A stretch of DNA of 64,000 nucleotides, taken from positions 47,748,143 through 47,812,142 of the forward strand of contig JASEVX010000013.1 in NCBI GenBank assembly GCA_031761405.1. Reading direction: 5' to 3'. A model generated the notes under the pieces. The model saw nothing but the letters and a program-made list of their open reading frames with translations, had not been told where the DNA came from and did not search any database. The translations under genes and the position numbers were made by a program. This document shows, piece after piece, positions 48,501-59,349 of the stretch; within the stretch, counting starts at the first letter, position 1, and the number at the start of each line of letters is the position of its first letter. Source of the stretch: Serripes groenlandicus (lineage: Eukaryota > Mollusca > Bivalvia > Cardiida > Cardiidae).

Positions 48501-48763
48501 ACTTTAAAACTGTTGAAAGTGAAGGAAATAAAAATCTTAGTGATGTAACTATAATATGAAGTGTACACACCATTTAGATGCATGTAACTAAAACAGGCAG
48601 AGTACACTCCATTGAGAATGATGTAACAATAATACTGTAGAATGCACAGTTCACACAATTCTGAGTAATGAAAACTAAAACGTTGAAGGCCATGTGAACA
48701 GAATTTTAATCGTGTAACTGTACTACTGTTGAAAACAGTGTAATAATCAGTATGAGAGGTATA
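45559..48763 (+). repeat. 47-bp satellite array, forward arm
   Basis: About 68 monomers of the form 'ctgttgaaggcagtgtacacaccattctgagtggtgtaacattaata', with a 47-bp step seen clearly at 47238/47285. Each typical monomer holds a 7-bp-stem palindrome, TACACCA-ttctgag-TGGTGTA. The most uniform monomers lie at 46700-47800, and the flanks are more diverged. ORFs across it are artefacts. Confidence 0.95.
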
Positions 48764-49491
48764 CTTATAATTAGGGCTGTAACGAATACACTAGGTGGCG
48801 AATACGATATGTATCACGAATACGAATATTTATTCATGAATATTGTCATTAAATCAGAAAATATCAAATTAATATGTTCAGTACTTTGATTTTATAATAG
48901 GCTTAAGCAAGAAATTGTGAATTTAATTCAGCGTGTTAACGAGTTTTGCCTGATGTCATAGTGTGAGATGGAATGTCTACCTTGAATCCATTCGGAAATC
49001 TGAGTGTTTACATAGATTCGACGTATATTTGGCCGGAGATTCAATGATTTAAATTTCCGTGTGGTTTGCCATTTTTTGTTGACAGGTTTTTAAATGAGAA
49101 TTTTCTATTTTCAATCAATTATAATTCAAAATTCATTAAAAACACATTTTAAACACACAAAAACGTATGTCAAAATAAATCTTAGCGAACACAACATCAA
49201 ATATCTTTTTTGAGAAAATGAAAAAAAAAACATGTAGAAAAGTCAGTGGTCAGTTGTTGTGGGTGGGGTACTATATAAATATAGCTATGAAACTAAAGAG
49301 GTTTTCAAGTGTGACAAAAGGTTTGTTATGTTTGTAGTTCAGTTACATAGAATTTAATTTAAATCATACAGCTTGTGATTATATTCGTAAATATTCGAAT
49401 ATAGATGAGGCAAATAACGAATACGTATCGTACAGACACGTATTCGATTATATCGAATATTCGAATGTATCGTTACAGCCCTACTTATAAT
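48764..49491. mobile_element. hAT-type MITE with 8-bp target duplication
   Basis: The element 48772-49483 (712 bp) is bounded by inverted termini TAGGGCTGTAACGA and TCGTTACAGCCCTA and flanked by a perfect 8-bp direct repeat CTTATAAT (48764-48771, 49484-49491). Removing the element and one repeat restores a normal 47-bp satellite monomer. Sub-terminal regions contain palindromic 'cgaatattcg' motifs. There is no transposase. An 8-bp duplication and these ends fit the hAT superfamily. Confidence 0.9.
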
Positions 49492-49815
49492 CATGATGAA
49501 AGCAGATTATAGTCCATCCTGAGTGATGTTACTATAACACTGTTGAATGCAGAATGAATACATTTTGAGTGTTGTAACTTTAATACTGCTTAGGTAGACT
49601 AACAGCATTCTGGTTGACGCAACTATAAAACTGTTTAAAGCATAACAAATACCATTCTGAGAGGAGTAGATGCAATGCTGTTGAAAGCAAATATATAACT
49701 ATTGAAAGCAAAAAAAACAAATACATTTGGCTCTGATAAAATTAAAATGATATTAAAAACGGAGGAAAATACCAATCATCCTGAGATAACTGAAATATTA
49801 TTGAAATCAGGGTGA
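49492..49815 (+). repeat. 47-bp satellite, forward arm resumed after the MITE
   Basis: Diverged forward monomers ('catcctgagtgatgttactataacactgttgaatgcaga') continue for about seven units before the orientation switches. Confidence 0.8.
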
Positions 49816-51390
49816 AAGTTTTATTGTAATATTAAAAAACATGATGTTTAACTTTGTTTTCAACAGTTTTATTGTAATATCATGACACATAATGTTTTAC
49901 TCTGTTTTCAACAGTTTTATTGTAATGTCATGACACGATGTTTTACTTTGTTTTCAACAGTTTTATTGTAATATCATGACACATGATGTTTTATTTTGTT
50001 TTAACAGTTTTATTGTAATATCATGATACATGATGTTTTACCTTGTTTTCAACAGTTTTATTTTAATTTCATGACACATGATGCTTTACTTTGTTTTTAA
50101 CATTTTAATTGTAATATCAAGAAATATGATGTTTATCTTTGTTTTCAACAATTGTATTGTAATATTATGACACATGATGTTTTACCTTGTTTTCAACAGT
50201 TTTATTTTAATTTCATGACACATGATGCTTTACTTTGTTTTTAACATTTTAATTGTAATATCAAGACATATGATGTTTATCTTTGTTTTCAACAATTGTA
50301 TTGTAATATTATGACACATGATGTTTTACTTTGTTTTCAACAGTTGTATTGTACTATTATGACACATTATGTTTTACTTTGTTTTCAACAGTTTTATTGT
50401 AATATTATGACACATTATCTTTTACTTTGTTTTCAACAGTTTTATTGAACTATCATGATACATTCAGTTTCGCTTTGCTTTTAACAAGTTTATTGATATA
50501 TCATGCATGACACATTATGTTTCATTTTGTTTTCAACAGTTTTATTGTAATATCATGACACATAATGTTTTATTTTGTTTTCAACAGTTTTATTGTAATA
50601 TCATGATACATGATGTTTTACCTTGTTTTCAACAGTTTTATTTTAATTTCATGACACATGATGCTTTACTTTGTTTTTAACATTTTAATTGTAATATCAA
50701 GACATATGATGTTTATCTTTGTTTTCAACAATTGTATTGTAATATTATGACACATGATGTTTAACTTTGTTTTCAACAGTTGTATTGTAATATTATGACA
50801 CATTATGTTTTACTTTGTTTTCAACAGTTTTATTGTAATATTATGACACATTATCTTTTACTTTGTTTTCAACAATTTTATTGAACTATCATGACACATT
50901 CAGTTTCGCTTTGCTTTTAACAAGTTTATTGTAATATCATGCATGACACATTATATTTTATTTTGTTTTCAACCGTTTTATTTTGATATCAGGACACATA
51001 TAGTTTTACTTTGTTTTTCAACAGTTTTATTGTAATATCATGATAAATGATGTTTTACTTTGTTTTCAACAGTTTTATTGTAATATCATGACACATTATG
51101 GTTTACTTTGTTTTCAACAGTTTTATTGTAATATTATGACACATTATGGTTTACTTTGTTTTCAACAGTTGTATTGTAATATCATGACACATTCTGTTTA
51201 ACTTTGTTTTTAACAAGTTTATTGTAATATTATGACACATTATGTTTTACTTTTTTTTCAACAGTTTTATTGAACTATCAAGACACATGATGTTTTACTT
51301 TGTTTTCAACAGTTATATTGTTATATCATGACACATAATGTTTTACTTTGTTTTCAACATTTTAATTGTAATACTAAGACACATGGTACT
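49816..51390 (-). repeat. 47-bp satellite family, inverted arm
   Basis: About 33 units of 'ttttattgtaatatcatgacacatgatgttttactttgttttcaacag'. This is the reverse complement of the forward unit with an altered centre (compare forward 'ctgttgaaagcagagtaaacacc'). A higher-order block of ~700 bp recurs (for example 'acctt..tttcaacagttttattttaatttcatgacac' at 50041, 50185 and 50620). The array stops ~40 bp before the splice acceptor of copy 3. Confidence 0.9.
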
Positions 51391-51420
51391 CAAATAATTT
51401 CTTAGTGCATGGTAATGCTT

Positions 51421-51430
51421 TTTATTGCAG
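51421..51430 (+). other. 3' splice acceptor before gene copy 3
   Basis: 'tttattgcag' ends 11 bases before the ATG at 51442 and matches the acceptor of copy 1. An ORF extending upstream to ATG 51409 would read through this acceptor, so I prefer 51442. Confidence 0.6.
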
Positions 51431-51441
51431 ATAGACGAGCA

Positions 51442-53625
51442 ATGGACAATGCCAATGAAGATTTATCTAAGCGTCTGCATGAAGTACTTGATGCTGTACG
51501 CGCATCTGAGTACACCAGGAAGAAGTACTGGGAGCTTGCTATGTTTCATGAGATATCACTCACCTTTCGTAGTAAATTTTATGGAAACATGTACGAGAAC
51601 AAAATATCATTTTATCAAGTTGGAAGTATTTGCGAAGGGACAACTACACCCAGTTTAAATGCTGATGTTGATGTGATAGCTTGTTACGATGACACTCCTG
51701 TTGTAGAAAATGTATTCGTGTCTAAACAACAGGGATTGTCTTATCTTATTTTAACTGATGAAGACACTAAACCTGGATATGTTCGTCTTCAGGTTGTTAA
51801 CAATCGACGTCCGCTTTCAATTGGAATCTATGATGTATCAGAAGCTGAGGGATTTCAATTCGATCGGAAAGGTAGACAATGTATAACACATCTAAAATAT
51901 ACTGGACAAAACTCCTCTCGGAACGGTCCAGCGGAAACGTTTCCGTATGCATTTGGTTCTCATGCATTAGATGTTGTATATGCATTAAGGTGTAGACATA
52001 TACCGAGATCGGCTAATTACCGGTTACACAAGACACGGAAATATGACTGGCCATCACAGAAACAACTTAGGGCAATGGTTTCATACGGTTGTTTCTTTGT
52101 TGGTGTTGGACATCCTCATAGTGACAACAAGTTTATCGAATGGAGAATGTCGTTCTCACTTCAAGAACGTGACCTCATGTTAAGTCTGAATGAAACACAA
52201 CACAAGTGTTACATTCTCCTCAAAATGATAAAGAGAGATGTCATAGAATCAAAGGCCGGTGAATCTATCTCATCATATCATTGTAAAACAAGTTTGTTCT
52301 ATACAATTGAAAGTTCCGAAAAACATATTTGGAAGGATGGCAACCTTATAATTTGTGCACGGCTTTGTCTTATACGTATATTGAATTGGGTAAAGGCAAA
52401 AACGTGTCCCAATTATTTCATTCCAGAGGAAAATATGTTCGATAAACTCAGCCCCATAACCTTGAAAACGATAGAAAATATTTTAATCGACATTTTCGAT
52501 AGTGGTGTCAACTTTCTTTATACACTTTCTTGTGAAAGTGTAGGTGAACTGCTTCAATCTAAAATGTTTGGTTCTGAACTGGTATGTAGTCTGAATAAAG
52601 CAAGTACTATACGTCAACCAAGATTTGCAGTCATTGACTCTATTATATGGACGAACTTCAGAGATAGGAACAACTACTTGCGACGCACGAGTTTATCGTA
52701 TGACAAACTTACAGTTTATATGAATGGGGTGAAGCAACTTCTGCTCTATCTAGAAAATACAAACCATGTCAAAGAACAAACTACAAGAGATGTAAGAATG
52801 GCACTTGATTCTATAATTCCACATATACAATTACAATATGAACAGTGTCTGTTTTCACAATACTTGTCAGGAGGAAGCTTATCCTGTATGTGGCCTGACA
52901 GATTTCAAAATGTAATCTCAGGATCAAGTTCAGTCATTGACCTTATCTCGTCAAAGTTATCATTAGCATCGTTATATATTCAATCTGAGCATCTTGAAGA
53001 GTTATGTAAATGTATTTTATTGGCATGTGAAAATAGTTTAGAACCTTATGTGATATCTGTGTGTGGATGCCACGGTTGGATATTTGATTCAAATCCAGCT
53101 CTCGTTGAAAATCTACAATATACTGGCATGTCAACCAAAGACTTCAGACGTCTTTTTACCACAGGCTGTATGGTATTTCATCAATGTCAAGTCGGTCTTT
53201 TACATGCAGCTCTTCATTACGAGATGTTCCGTAATGTATATACAAAATCTGGCTCGAGATCTGAAATGGTACAGGATTACTGGTTAAACTGGATTACTGT
53301 AGATTCACAAATATATCTGTATTTTCTACAATATTTACTTTATTCTAAAGACAAGAAAGAATTAGGAAAAGAAACTGCTGTGCAAAAACTAAAACACGTT
53401 CTGAACATGGACAACAATCTTGGACACAAAGAGACAGGGTTTAACCTGTTTGGTTGGATATGTTTACAGGATGATGACTTACGAACAGCATGGAGATACT
53501 TTTGTCTTTCGTGGAAAATCAGACCCTTTAAAAATGCCGCTAAATGGCACATGTTAGTTATACTGAGTGAAGTAAAAAAAAAGTGGAATAGGGGTTTTAT
53601 GATGGATATCAAATTAATTAATTAA
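51442..53625 (+). CDS. Mab-21 domain / cGAS-like receptor protein, copy 3
   Basis: A 727-residue paralogue of copy 1 in one open exon. The signature is GS (61-62) with ADVD (D75, D77) and LDVVYALRC (D177), so all three acidic metal ligands are kept. WRMSFSLQERDL, SSYHCKTSLFYT and NYFIPEENMF follow at family positions. The helical C-terminal extension ends with FGWICLQ, an AW..FCLSWKIRP segment and AAKWHMLVILSE, and then a lysine-rich tail of ~16 residues not found in copy 1. The proposed role is nucleotide-signal synthesis on sensing a pathogen ligand. That is known for cGLRs in other animals and only inferred here. The ATG at 51442 is chosen by homology with copy 1 and its position after a splice acceptor; in-frame ATGs at 51409 and 51415 are upstream of that acceptor. 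Confidence 0.85.
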   Translation: MDNANEDLSKRLHEVLDAVRASEYTRKKYWELAMFHEISLTFRSKFYGNMYENKISFYQVGSICEGTTTPSLNADVDVIACYDDTPVVENVFVSKQQGLSYLILTDEDTKPGYVRLQVVNNRRPLSIGIYDVSEAEGFQFDRKGRQCITHLKYTGQNSSRNGPAETFPYAFGSHALDVVYALRCRHIPRSANYRLHKTRKYDWPSQKQLRAMVSYGCFFVGVGHPHSDNKFIEWRMSFSLQERDLMLSLNETQHKCYILLKMIKRDVIESKAGESISSYHCKTSLFYTIESSEKHIWKDGNLIICARLCLIRILNWVKAKTCPNYFIPEENMFDKLSPITLKTIENILIDIFDSGVNFLYTLSCESVGELLQSKMFGSELVCSLNKASTIRQPRFAVIDSIIWTNFRDRNNYLRRTSLSYDKLTVYMNGVKQLLLYLENTNHVKEQTTRDVRMALDSIIPHIQLQYEQCLFSQYLSGGSLSCMWPDRFQNVISGSSSVIDLISSKLSLASLYIQSEHLEELCKCILLACENSLEPYVISVCGCHGWIFDSNPALVENLQYTGMSTKDFRRLFTTGCMVFHQCQVGLLHAALHYEMFRNVYTKSGSRSEMVQDYWLNWITVDSQIYLYFLQYLLYSKDKKELGKETAVQKLKHVLNMDNNLGHKETGFNLFGWICLQDDDLRTAWRYFCLSWKIRPFKNAAKWHMLVILSEVKKKWNRGFMMDIKLIN

Positions 53626-53689
53626 TATATATTGGATTTCAAACCGTTTCCACCCAGTTTCGCATTTGCATATAAGCCAGATGATGCCA

Positions 53690-53930
53690 ACCCGACAGAA
53701 AGACCTCAAATCGCTTGATACGGAGCACTTGACTCAAGAGTACGATGGTCATTGAATGACAAACTAAAAATGTGCTTTATTCAATTTCACTCCTTCTTCG
53801 CTATTGCGAGAAGGAATCGTACCTTGGGCTGTGATGATGCAAAACCGACAGTAATACCTCAATTCGCGAGACCCTAGAGTGCGATGGTCATTGAATTACT
53901 AATAGGACTAGACTAGGACATGTGAATTGT
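53690..53930 (+). repeat. short direct duplication in the copy 3 3' flank
   Basis: 'gatgccaacccgacagaaagacctcaaatcgc...gatggtcattgaat' and 'gatgcaaaaccgacagtaatacctcaattcgc...gatggtcattgaat' lie ~160 bp apart. The same kind of sequence follows copy 2 (29830-29990). Confidence 0.6.
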
Positions 53931-53940
53931 TTAACGGGCC

Positions 53941-54210
53941 GAAGTCCGGTAGCTCAGTCGGAAGAGACGAGGACTGTCAATCTAGGGCTCGTGAGTTCGT
54001 ACCACAGCTCGGCCAACATTCTTTTCGACGGTTGGCGAAAATCACTGTCACAAGCATCATTCGTCTTCCACCAATTGGCTAATTAAATAGTATATAAGGA
54101 CAAACAGCTAGTTGCTTGGAAAGTATGTTGTGTGGAGTATTGGTGTTGGAAAGCCAGGAAAAACATGAGTAGATAAACAGGCCGACGTGATATGACTGTA
54201 TACAAAAATA
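53941..54210 (+). mobile_element. tRNA-derived SINE S1, near full length
   Basis: Head 'gtccggtagctcagtcggaagagacgaggactgtcaa' with 'gtgagttcgtacc'. The body holds 'cttccaccaattggctaatt' and 'gtgtggagtattggtgttggaaagcc'. It sits 315 bp after the stop of copy 3. Confidence 0.8.
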
Positions 54211-54214
54211 AGTT

Positions 54215-54700
54215 TGTTTTCTACATCAAAGGAAGCTTTTAATTGCTTCCGAACCACTAGAAGGATTGTGTATTAGCTTGCCACAAATGTTAAACATGCT
54301 GAGACAATGTGCAGAGTGAATGTAACAAACAATTTGGTACGAGATCAAGGTCGAAATTGAAGTTCAAGCGTCATATGGGTATAGTGTTTGTCCGCTCAAT
54401 AACTGTTGAACCGCTTGACGGATATGGCGATAATTCACCACAAATGATCACCATACTAAGACGATCTTCAAAGTGCATTATATAGAACCGTTTTGGTTCC
54501 AAGTCAAGGTTTAATTAGGTGTCAAAGGTCATATGACTTTATTTCGTGTCCGCTACACATCTTTTAAACTACTTGAATATTTTTAAAATAACTCACCACA
54601 AATGTTCACCATACTGAGGCGATGTCCAGAGCGTATGTGACAAACATGTATGGTCTCATTGACGCTCCATAACGGGATCATATAAATGTAATCTGGCGTA
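54215..54700 (+). repeat. ~158-bp tandem repeat, three units
   Basis: 'ccacaaatgttcaccatactgagacgatgt.cagagtg' recurs at about 54280, 54440 and 54597. The size and style match Helitron-like core repeats, but no element ends are seen. Confidence 0.7.
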
Positions 54701-54829
54701 GCTACTCGGATTACAGTTCTATATATGTTTTGTTCAAATTATACATTTATACCACATCGGAGTTTTCATTCAGAAGTAGTAGAGATTCATTCATTTATCG
54801 GAAATGCCGGACAAGCCACCGAACAATAC

Positions 54830-55640
54830 CTAAAGCTAACGATTAGGGAATGTCTACCTTTAACACAGGCTCGCATGTGTCCTCTTTGTTTGTTGATACA
54901 TCACAATCCATTTCTACGCAATGCAGCTCATATTCAATTAAGAAATAACTTAATAAATAAAACAGCTGATATCATAGAGTGTAATCATATTAAAACACAA
55001 AGATGTAAGAGACAGCGGTGCTGTGGTACAGTAACGGCCTCTCGAACTAAATGTTTTAGTATGACTCGAACACCGGTTAAATTTTCAGGAAGCAGTCATC
55101 GGTCGTGATTCAGCATAGTTGACGTATAAATAATAATATATAATAAAGACGATTACGAAATTCTGATTCACTTTGTGTCATAATTATAAGCCGAAAAACG
55201 ATGAAAAATGATACTGATTTGTGTCAATCATTTATAAGAATGAACGGCCGAGTCGGGCCTATGTTCAAACGGACAATCCATCAATAGACAGCCATTGACT
55301 GACTTTTCGTGGTTCTACAGTGTTTCTTAAATAATCTTATACAATGTTGCAATGATATGGTTTCAAGCAGAAAAAGCCTGAAATGACGTCGCACCGGCGC
55401 GAGCATATATATGTATTTCATTGTTGTAAAGTCCTATTTTTTCCGTTTTTCTGTGACGCGACATGTCCTACGTTCAATTAACACTGGAATAGATCCAAAT
55501 TTCGAGATAACCAAAGTATGTTTGTTTGAAAGGATTTCATAGTAGGTGTAACCGAAGTATACCGGAGGGGTTTAATAAGAACAGAACAGAACAAGAATAT
55601 AATAAGCAGACAATTGTGTATTGAGTGGTTTCTGGTGAAA
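54830..55640. repeat. R1 3' half in the copy 3 flank
   Basis: 'actcgaacaccggttaaattt' (55064), 'tgattcactttgtgtcataattataa' (55163), 'aacggccgagtcgggc' (55242), 'ctacagtgtttctt' (55314), 'tgacgtcgcaccggcgcg' (55384) and 'aattaacactggaatag' (55475) match R1 order. The 127-codon ORF at 54725-55108 ends inside it and is rejected as a gene. Confidence 0.6.
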
Positions 55641-55699
55641 CGGTTAGACTGAATGTGTGTATCATTGTAAATTCCACCGATTGTTCAACAAGTGATACC

Positions 55700-56330
55700 T
55701 TTTTATAACTTTAACATCTGAAATGATTTGTAACCAAAACATGTCTTATTTGAAAAATTAAAACCTTTATCAAAATGTCATGTGTTTTAGATATTATAAA
55801 GATGTTACTGATTCTCCTCGTTCTGAGTTTGTTCATGCATTCGATCGTAAACAATTCTTACATATACCTATAAATCTAGATCTTTATCTATATTCCGATT
55901 ATTTTTCATTTGATTCACCGTTTAAACAATAACAAATTATTTATCATTTTATTTTGATATTACTTTGGATTATGTATTGTCTGAGATATTTCGTAACTAT
56001 TATGTTCTTTAGCCACAAATACTAAACCCTTGTCAGAATCCAAAGCTCACCATCCATTGTTACCTAGTAGTTTGGACAGACCAGCTGCTCTCAAAGTAGT
56101 CACCTGACTTTTCCACAGACTCGTTAGAATACTGACGCATATTCCTTTAAACCATTGTGTATTAAGTACTGATCATACTTATTATCTCAACTTCTTAATT
56201 TTTATCCTGTGACGTAAACATATTTTTCGCAACATCGCTTGCGATCAAAGTAGACACATATTAGCCTTTACATTAATTAGTCCGTAAAGTGAAATGTTGG
56301 TTTATTTTTGTGTCACACCTATTTCACGTA
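55700..56330. repeat. segmentally duplicated 3' flank of gene copy 3
   Basis: Partner of 8870-9760. It contains an uninterrupted 'ttcaccgtttaaacaataacaaatta' where the copy 1 flank has a MITE. Confidence 0.75.
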
Positions 56331-57755
56331 AAGTTCGTGTGATGGCCGGGTTAACGCTTTCACACACGACTTTGAAAACATTCAATGACTTATCTGGAAA
56401 ATCTCTATAAATGAAAGTTCGAATGCACGCAATGTCTATGACTGGACATGGTCTGGGACATGCCTTACAATGGTCTGTCAACTTAATAAATACAATGCTA
56501 GTTTTAGCAATTCAATGTTTAAAATTATCTCTTTTATTCAAACAATCTGGTTAAATTCAAACTGAAGTTAACAAAGTATTATAATTAACAGGTTTTGGAA
56601 CATGCCTGTGATGACGTTGTACAAAATAATGCCTCACAATGTATGTGCATGTCGTCATTTCCGCTCGACATCTGTATCGTTTTGAAAACCAATCTGGTTT
56701 CATGGACAGCAGTAGAGATGATGTGCGTATTCATATCAGTTGCACACCTGCAATGTAGTTATTTTTAACATTGGAATCATCTTTGAACATACACAAACAG
56801 ATGGCTAAACTTGATATGGATCCCCAAACATCGATGTTTGAGTAAAACATGATGTACGGTTTTCAAAATCATTTCAGTTATATCTGAGCGACATGATCTC
56901 TGGGAAAACAAACCAGAACTAGTCTAGACACGGAAGCAATCGTAATAGTCTATCGTGTGTATTTACGTATGTATGGTATATACATGTATTCAATATGCTC
57001 TCATTATAACAAGCGTTTATAACCTACACTCTACATTAAAAATAAACAACTTAAAACCATCTGCCGAGATCCGTAATAAACCCCGTCGTGTCAACATCAG
57101 GATTGTTTGATCTAAGTCTTTAAACAAGCAGGTAGACGTCTTTTTATTTCATTCAGAAATACAACGAACCAGTCCAGGAGAATCTTGACTTGTTGATGCA
57201 TCCGCACACTCTAGTCAAATTATACACTGTTCACAGAAACGTGTTAGAAGATTCTATTTAGACTGAACAGGCGTACAAGACGACTTGAACAACCATGGTT
57301 CGGAAATGCCAACTTTTACCTTTTCTGAAGAACATAGGTGGCATATCAAATGATAGTCACGCGACAGACAACTTTGAACATAGTCGTATAATGGTAGAAG
57401 TAATGTTGAGCGTTCTACTGAGGTAGCACATTCCTTATTATATTTAAGCTTATCTTTGCTTACCAAGGGAACGCCGTTGATAAAATTCTCATACAAATTA
57501 TTGAGTGGACATCTAATAGCACCGAGTTCTGGTGAAATTCATAACATTTACCCATTTAATGACGGGATGTTTTAAATGTACTTGCCCAGCTTTGCATTTG
57601 GAAGAGTCCAAAGTCAGTTCTATGAATATCAAGATAAATTTATTGAGTTGAGCAGCTATCACCAGTAAAGAGTATGGTCTGACTGTGCGGGTACACCGGC
57701 TATTCAGACTCTATTCTGGGGGAACAGGCTTCACAATATCTGTTCCAGCATTTAA
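56331..57755. other. unassigned DNA 3' of the ZP exons
   Basis: The last ZP exons and the 3' end of the minus-strand gene should lie here or further left, but I could not identify them. The minus ORF at 57254-57496 (80 codons) has six Cys and no ZP-like pattern, so it is left unassigned. Confidence 0.4.
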
Positions 57756-57759
57756 TTGG

Positions 57760-57935
57760 TTAAACGACCGTTCATGATGTGAAATCATCAAGTTGAATAG
57801 CAGTCAAATGTTTAAACGGCCGGTCATGATGTTAAATTATCATGTTGAATAGTAGTCAAATGGTTATGTGATAATATTAAGTTGAATAGCAGTCAATTGG
57901 TTAAACGATCGTTCATGATGTGAAATGATGAAGTA
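57760..57935. repeat. ~55-bp tandem repeat, about 3.5 units
   Basis: 'ggttaaacgaccgttcatgatgtgaaatcatcaagttgaatagcagtcaa' recurs with variation. It lies just 3' of ZP exon C on the minus strand, in the presumed next intron. Confidence 0.75.
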
Positions 57936-57949
57936 ATTGTAGATATTAC

Positions 57950-58110
57950 CCATTTTGGATCAAGTAATATTTGGGCGATGTGGCGTCCTTCGCTAATTGT
58001 GTGTAGCACGAATCGAGCTTCATTTGAACTGACACATCGGCGTTGTTGACCACGACCTTCATGTACACGTCAGTTCCGACGGTCACGTGTAGAGGACTTC
58101 CGGAAATAGA
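57950..58110 (-). CDS. ZP-domain exon C of an SRCR-ZP gene
   Basis: 161 nt, entering in phase 0. The acceptor 'gtaatgatag' comes before, and the donor after AAAATGG is GTAATA. It encodes the start of the ZP-C half: PLHVTVGTDVYMKVVV, then a Cys within LDSCYTQLAKDA, then KYYLIQNG, where the ZP domain next expects a Cys from the following exon. It continues exon B in frame. The ZP domain is a polymerisation module of secreted or membrane-anchored extracellular proteins. The remaining ZP-C cysteines and any membrane anchor lie in exons I could not locate. Confidence 0.75.
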
Positions 58111-58159
58111 CTATCATTACCAAATAATTAGATTAATTACCAATGATGTTTTATATAAC

Positions 58160-58440
58160 CCTTTCACCTCATACTTATTGTTTTGTAATTTTATGAAATG
58201 AAGAATTGACTGCTATGTAAAACTATCGTACAAGTAACATACAATGTTTATGTATAATTTGTAAATATGCTAGTTATATATTTTCTTATGTAAATAATAC
58301 GTTTGTGAAATAAGTTTGTATTAGTGTATGTTTATTTAATGTATAACATATGCCATATTCAAACAATATGTGAATCACCAAAAGCAAAATGCTTTGCTGG
58401 TAATTGTCAATAAAGTTTTAAAACTTGAAATTGTATGAGC
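58160..58440. other. AT-rich segment with polyadenylation-like end
   Basis: It contains 'caataaagttttaaaacttgaaattg' (58407-58432) after a short inverted pair ('agcaaaatgctttgct'). This resembles the 3' end of a retroelement inserted in the intron between ZP exons B and C, on plus. The class is unclear. Confidence 0.35.
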
Positions 58441-58621
58441 CTTCGGTATACAGCTTTACATCGCCCGAGGGAGATCAGGATCAATAAATGGGGTAGAATG
58501 ACAGTGGGTTTCAGAGAGACCCCACCAAATTGTCTTTTTAAAATGAATTATTTATGGGCATGTTGATACATGCACGAATCCTACATCAACCATGTTGTCA
58601 TTGTTTTATCAAATAACTTAC

Positions 58622-58861
58622 ATTTTCAAAGTGAGGATCACTATAAAACTCGGTCACAAGTTGATACTTTGTAGACGACATGAAAGTGGCATTTGTGCTG
58701 TGAGTTTGGTTGAACGTCACGTTGGTATTTGCTGATTGGTCCCTTTGGTGTAAACACGTGACACCCATCGTCCAATTATGGTAACGTATGATGATTGGAT
58801 TGACTGGGTCGTGGTATGCATAGACGAGTTCGTTTGTGTAGATTTTATTCTTATCCGTGTA
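58622..58861 (-). CDS. ZP-domain exon B of an SRCR-ZP gene
   Basis: 240 nt (80 codons), phase 0 at both ends. The acceptor 'aatatattgcag' ends at 58862, and the donor is a perfect GTAAGT (58616-58621). It encodes YTDKNKIYTNELVYAYHDP, IIIRYHNWTMGVTC and a loop rich in N-glycosylation sites (NVT, NQT, NAT). It ends with YSDPHFEN. The 'I-Y-T-N-E-L-V-Y-A' stretch followed by a lone Cys is the classic end of the ZP-N half and start of the linker. Confidence 0.85.
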
Positions 58862-59349
58862 CTGCAATATATTGATTTACTTAGCCCAATTTCCCACATA
58901 CAATGTGAACATTTCTAGGCAAAAATATAAAACCTATCTATATAGTATACTTATTCAATAGTGTTGATAAAATTGTGGCAAAAGTGATAACTGTTTATTA
59001 TGCGCATTTTTCCTTTTACCATTCTGTTTTGAAAAGTAGTCTGCTTCAGATGCGTCAGAAAGCCAGGGTTTGTATTTGTGTCAGAATTTACACTTCTTGT
59101 TTTATACGGACAGAGAAGGCTCTAAAGAGACAGTGGGCATCGCTATAGATGCACAAGAGTCTTCATTGTTCGCTTAAAACAACATGCGCCCAAATCACAA
59201 AATGCGAGTGACCATTCTTTGTTAAGTTATATATAATCTTTTCCATTTTATATACATTGCGAAACAAGCTTTCAGCTAATATTAATCAATCCAAATGTCT
59301 GTTTCCTGGATGCCTAACCAGTTCTTGTGCCGTTTGTGTGTAGAAATCT

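Noticed and set aside
47092..48658. Series of minus ORFs (VCTLSSTVLLLHHSEW type)
   Set aside because: Translations of the 47-bp satellite.
45559..51390. Regular short repeats as a CRISPR array
   Set aside because: The monomers are contiguous with no unique spacers and the sequence is eukaryotic, so it is a satellite.
51409..51441. Upstream in-frame ATGs of copy 3 as the true start
   Set aside because: They lie before a splice acceptor shared with copy 1 and their residues are not conserved.
54725..55108. 127-codon ORF after copy 3
   Set aside because: Its right part matches dispersed R1 repeat sequence. No domain, and no counterpart near copy 1 or 2.
57254..57496. 80-codon minus ORF as a possible last ZP exon
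   Set aside because: It lacks the Cys spacing of ZP-C and its frame and phase do not join exon C. Left unassigned.
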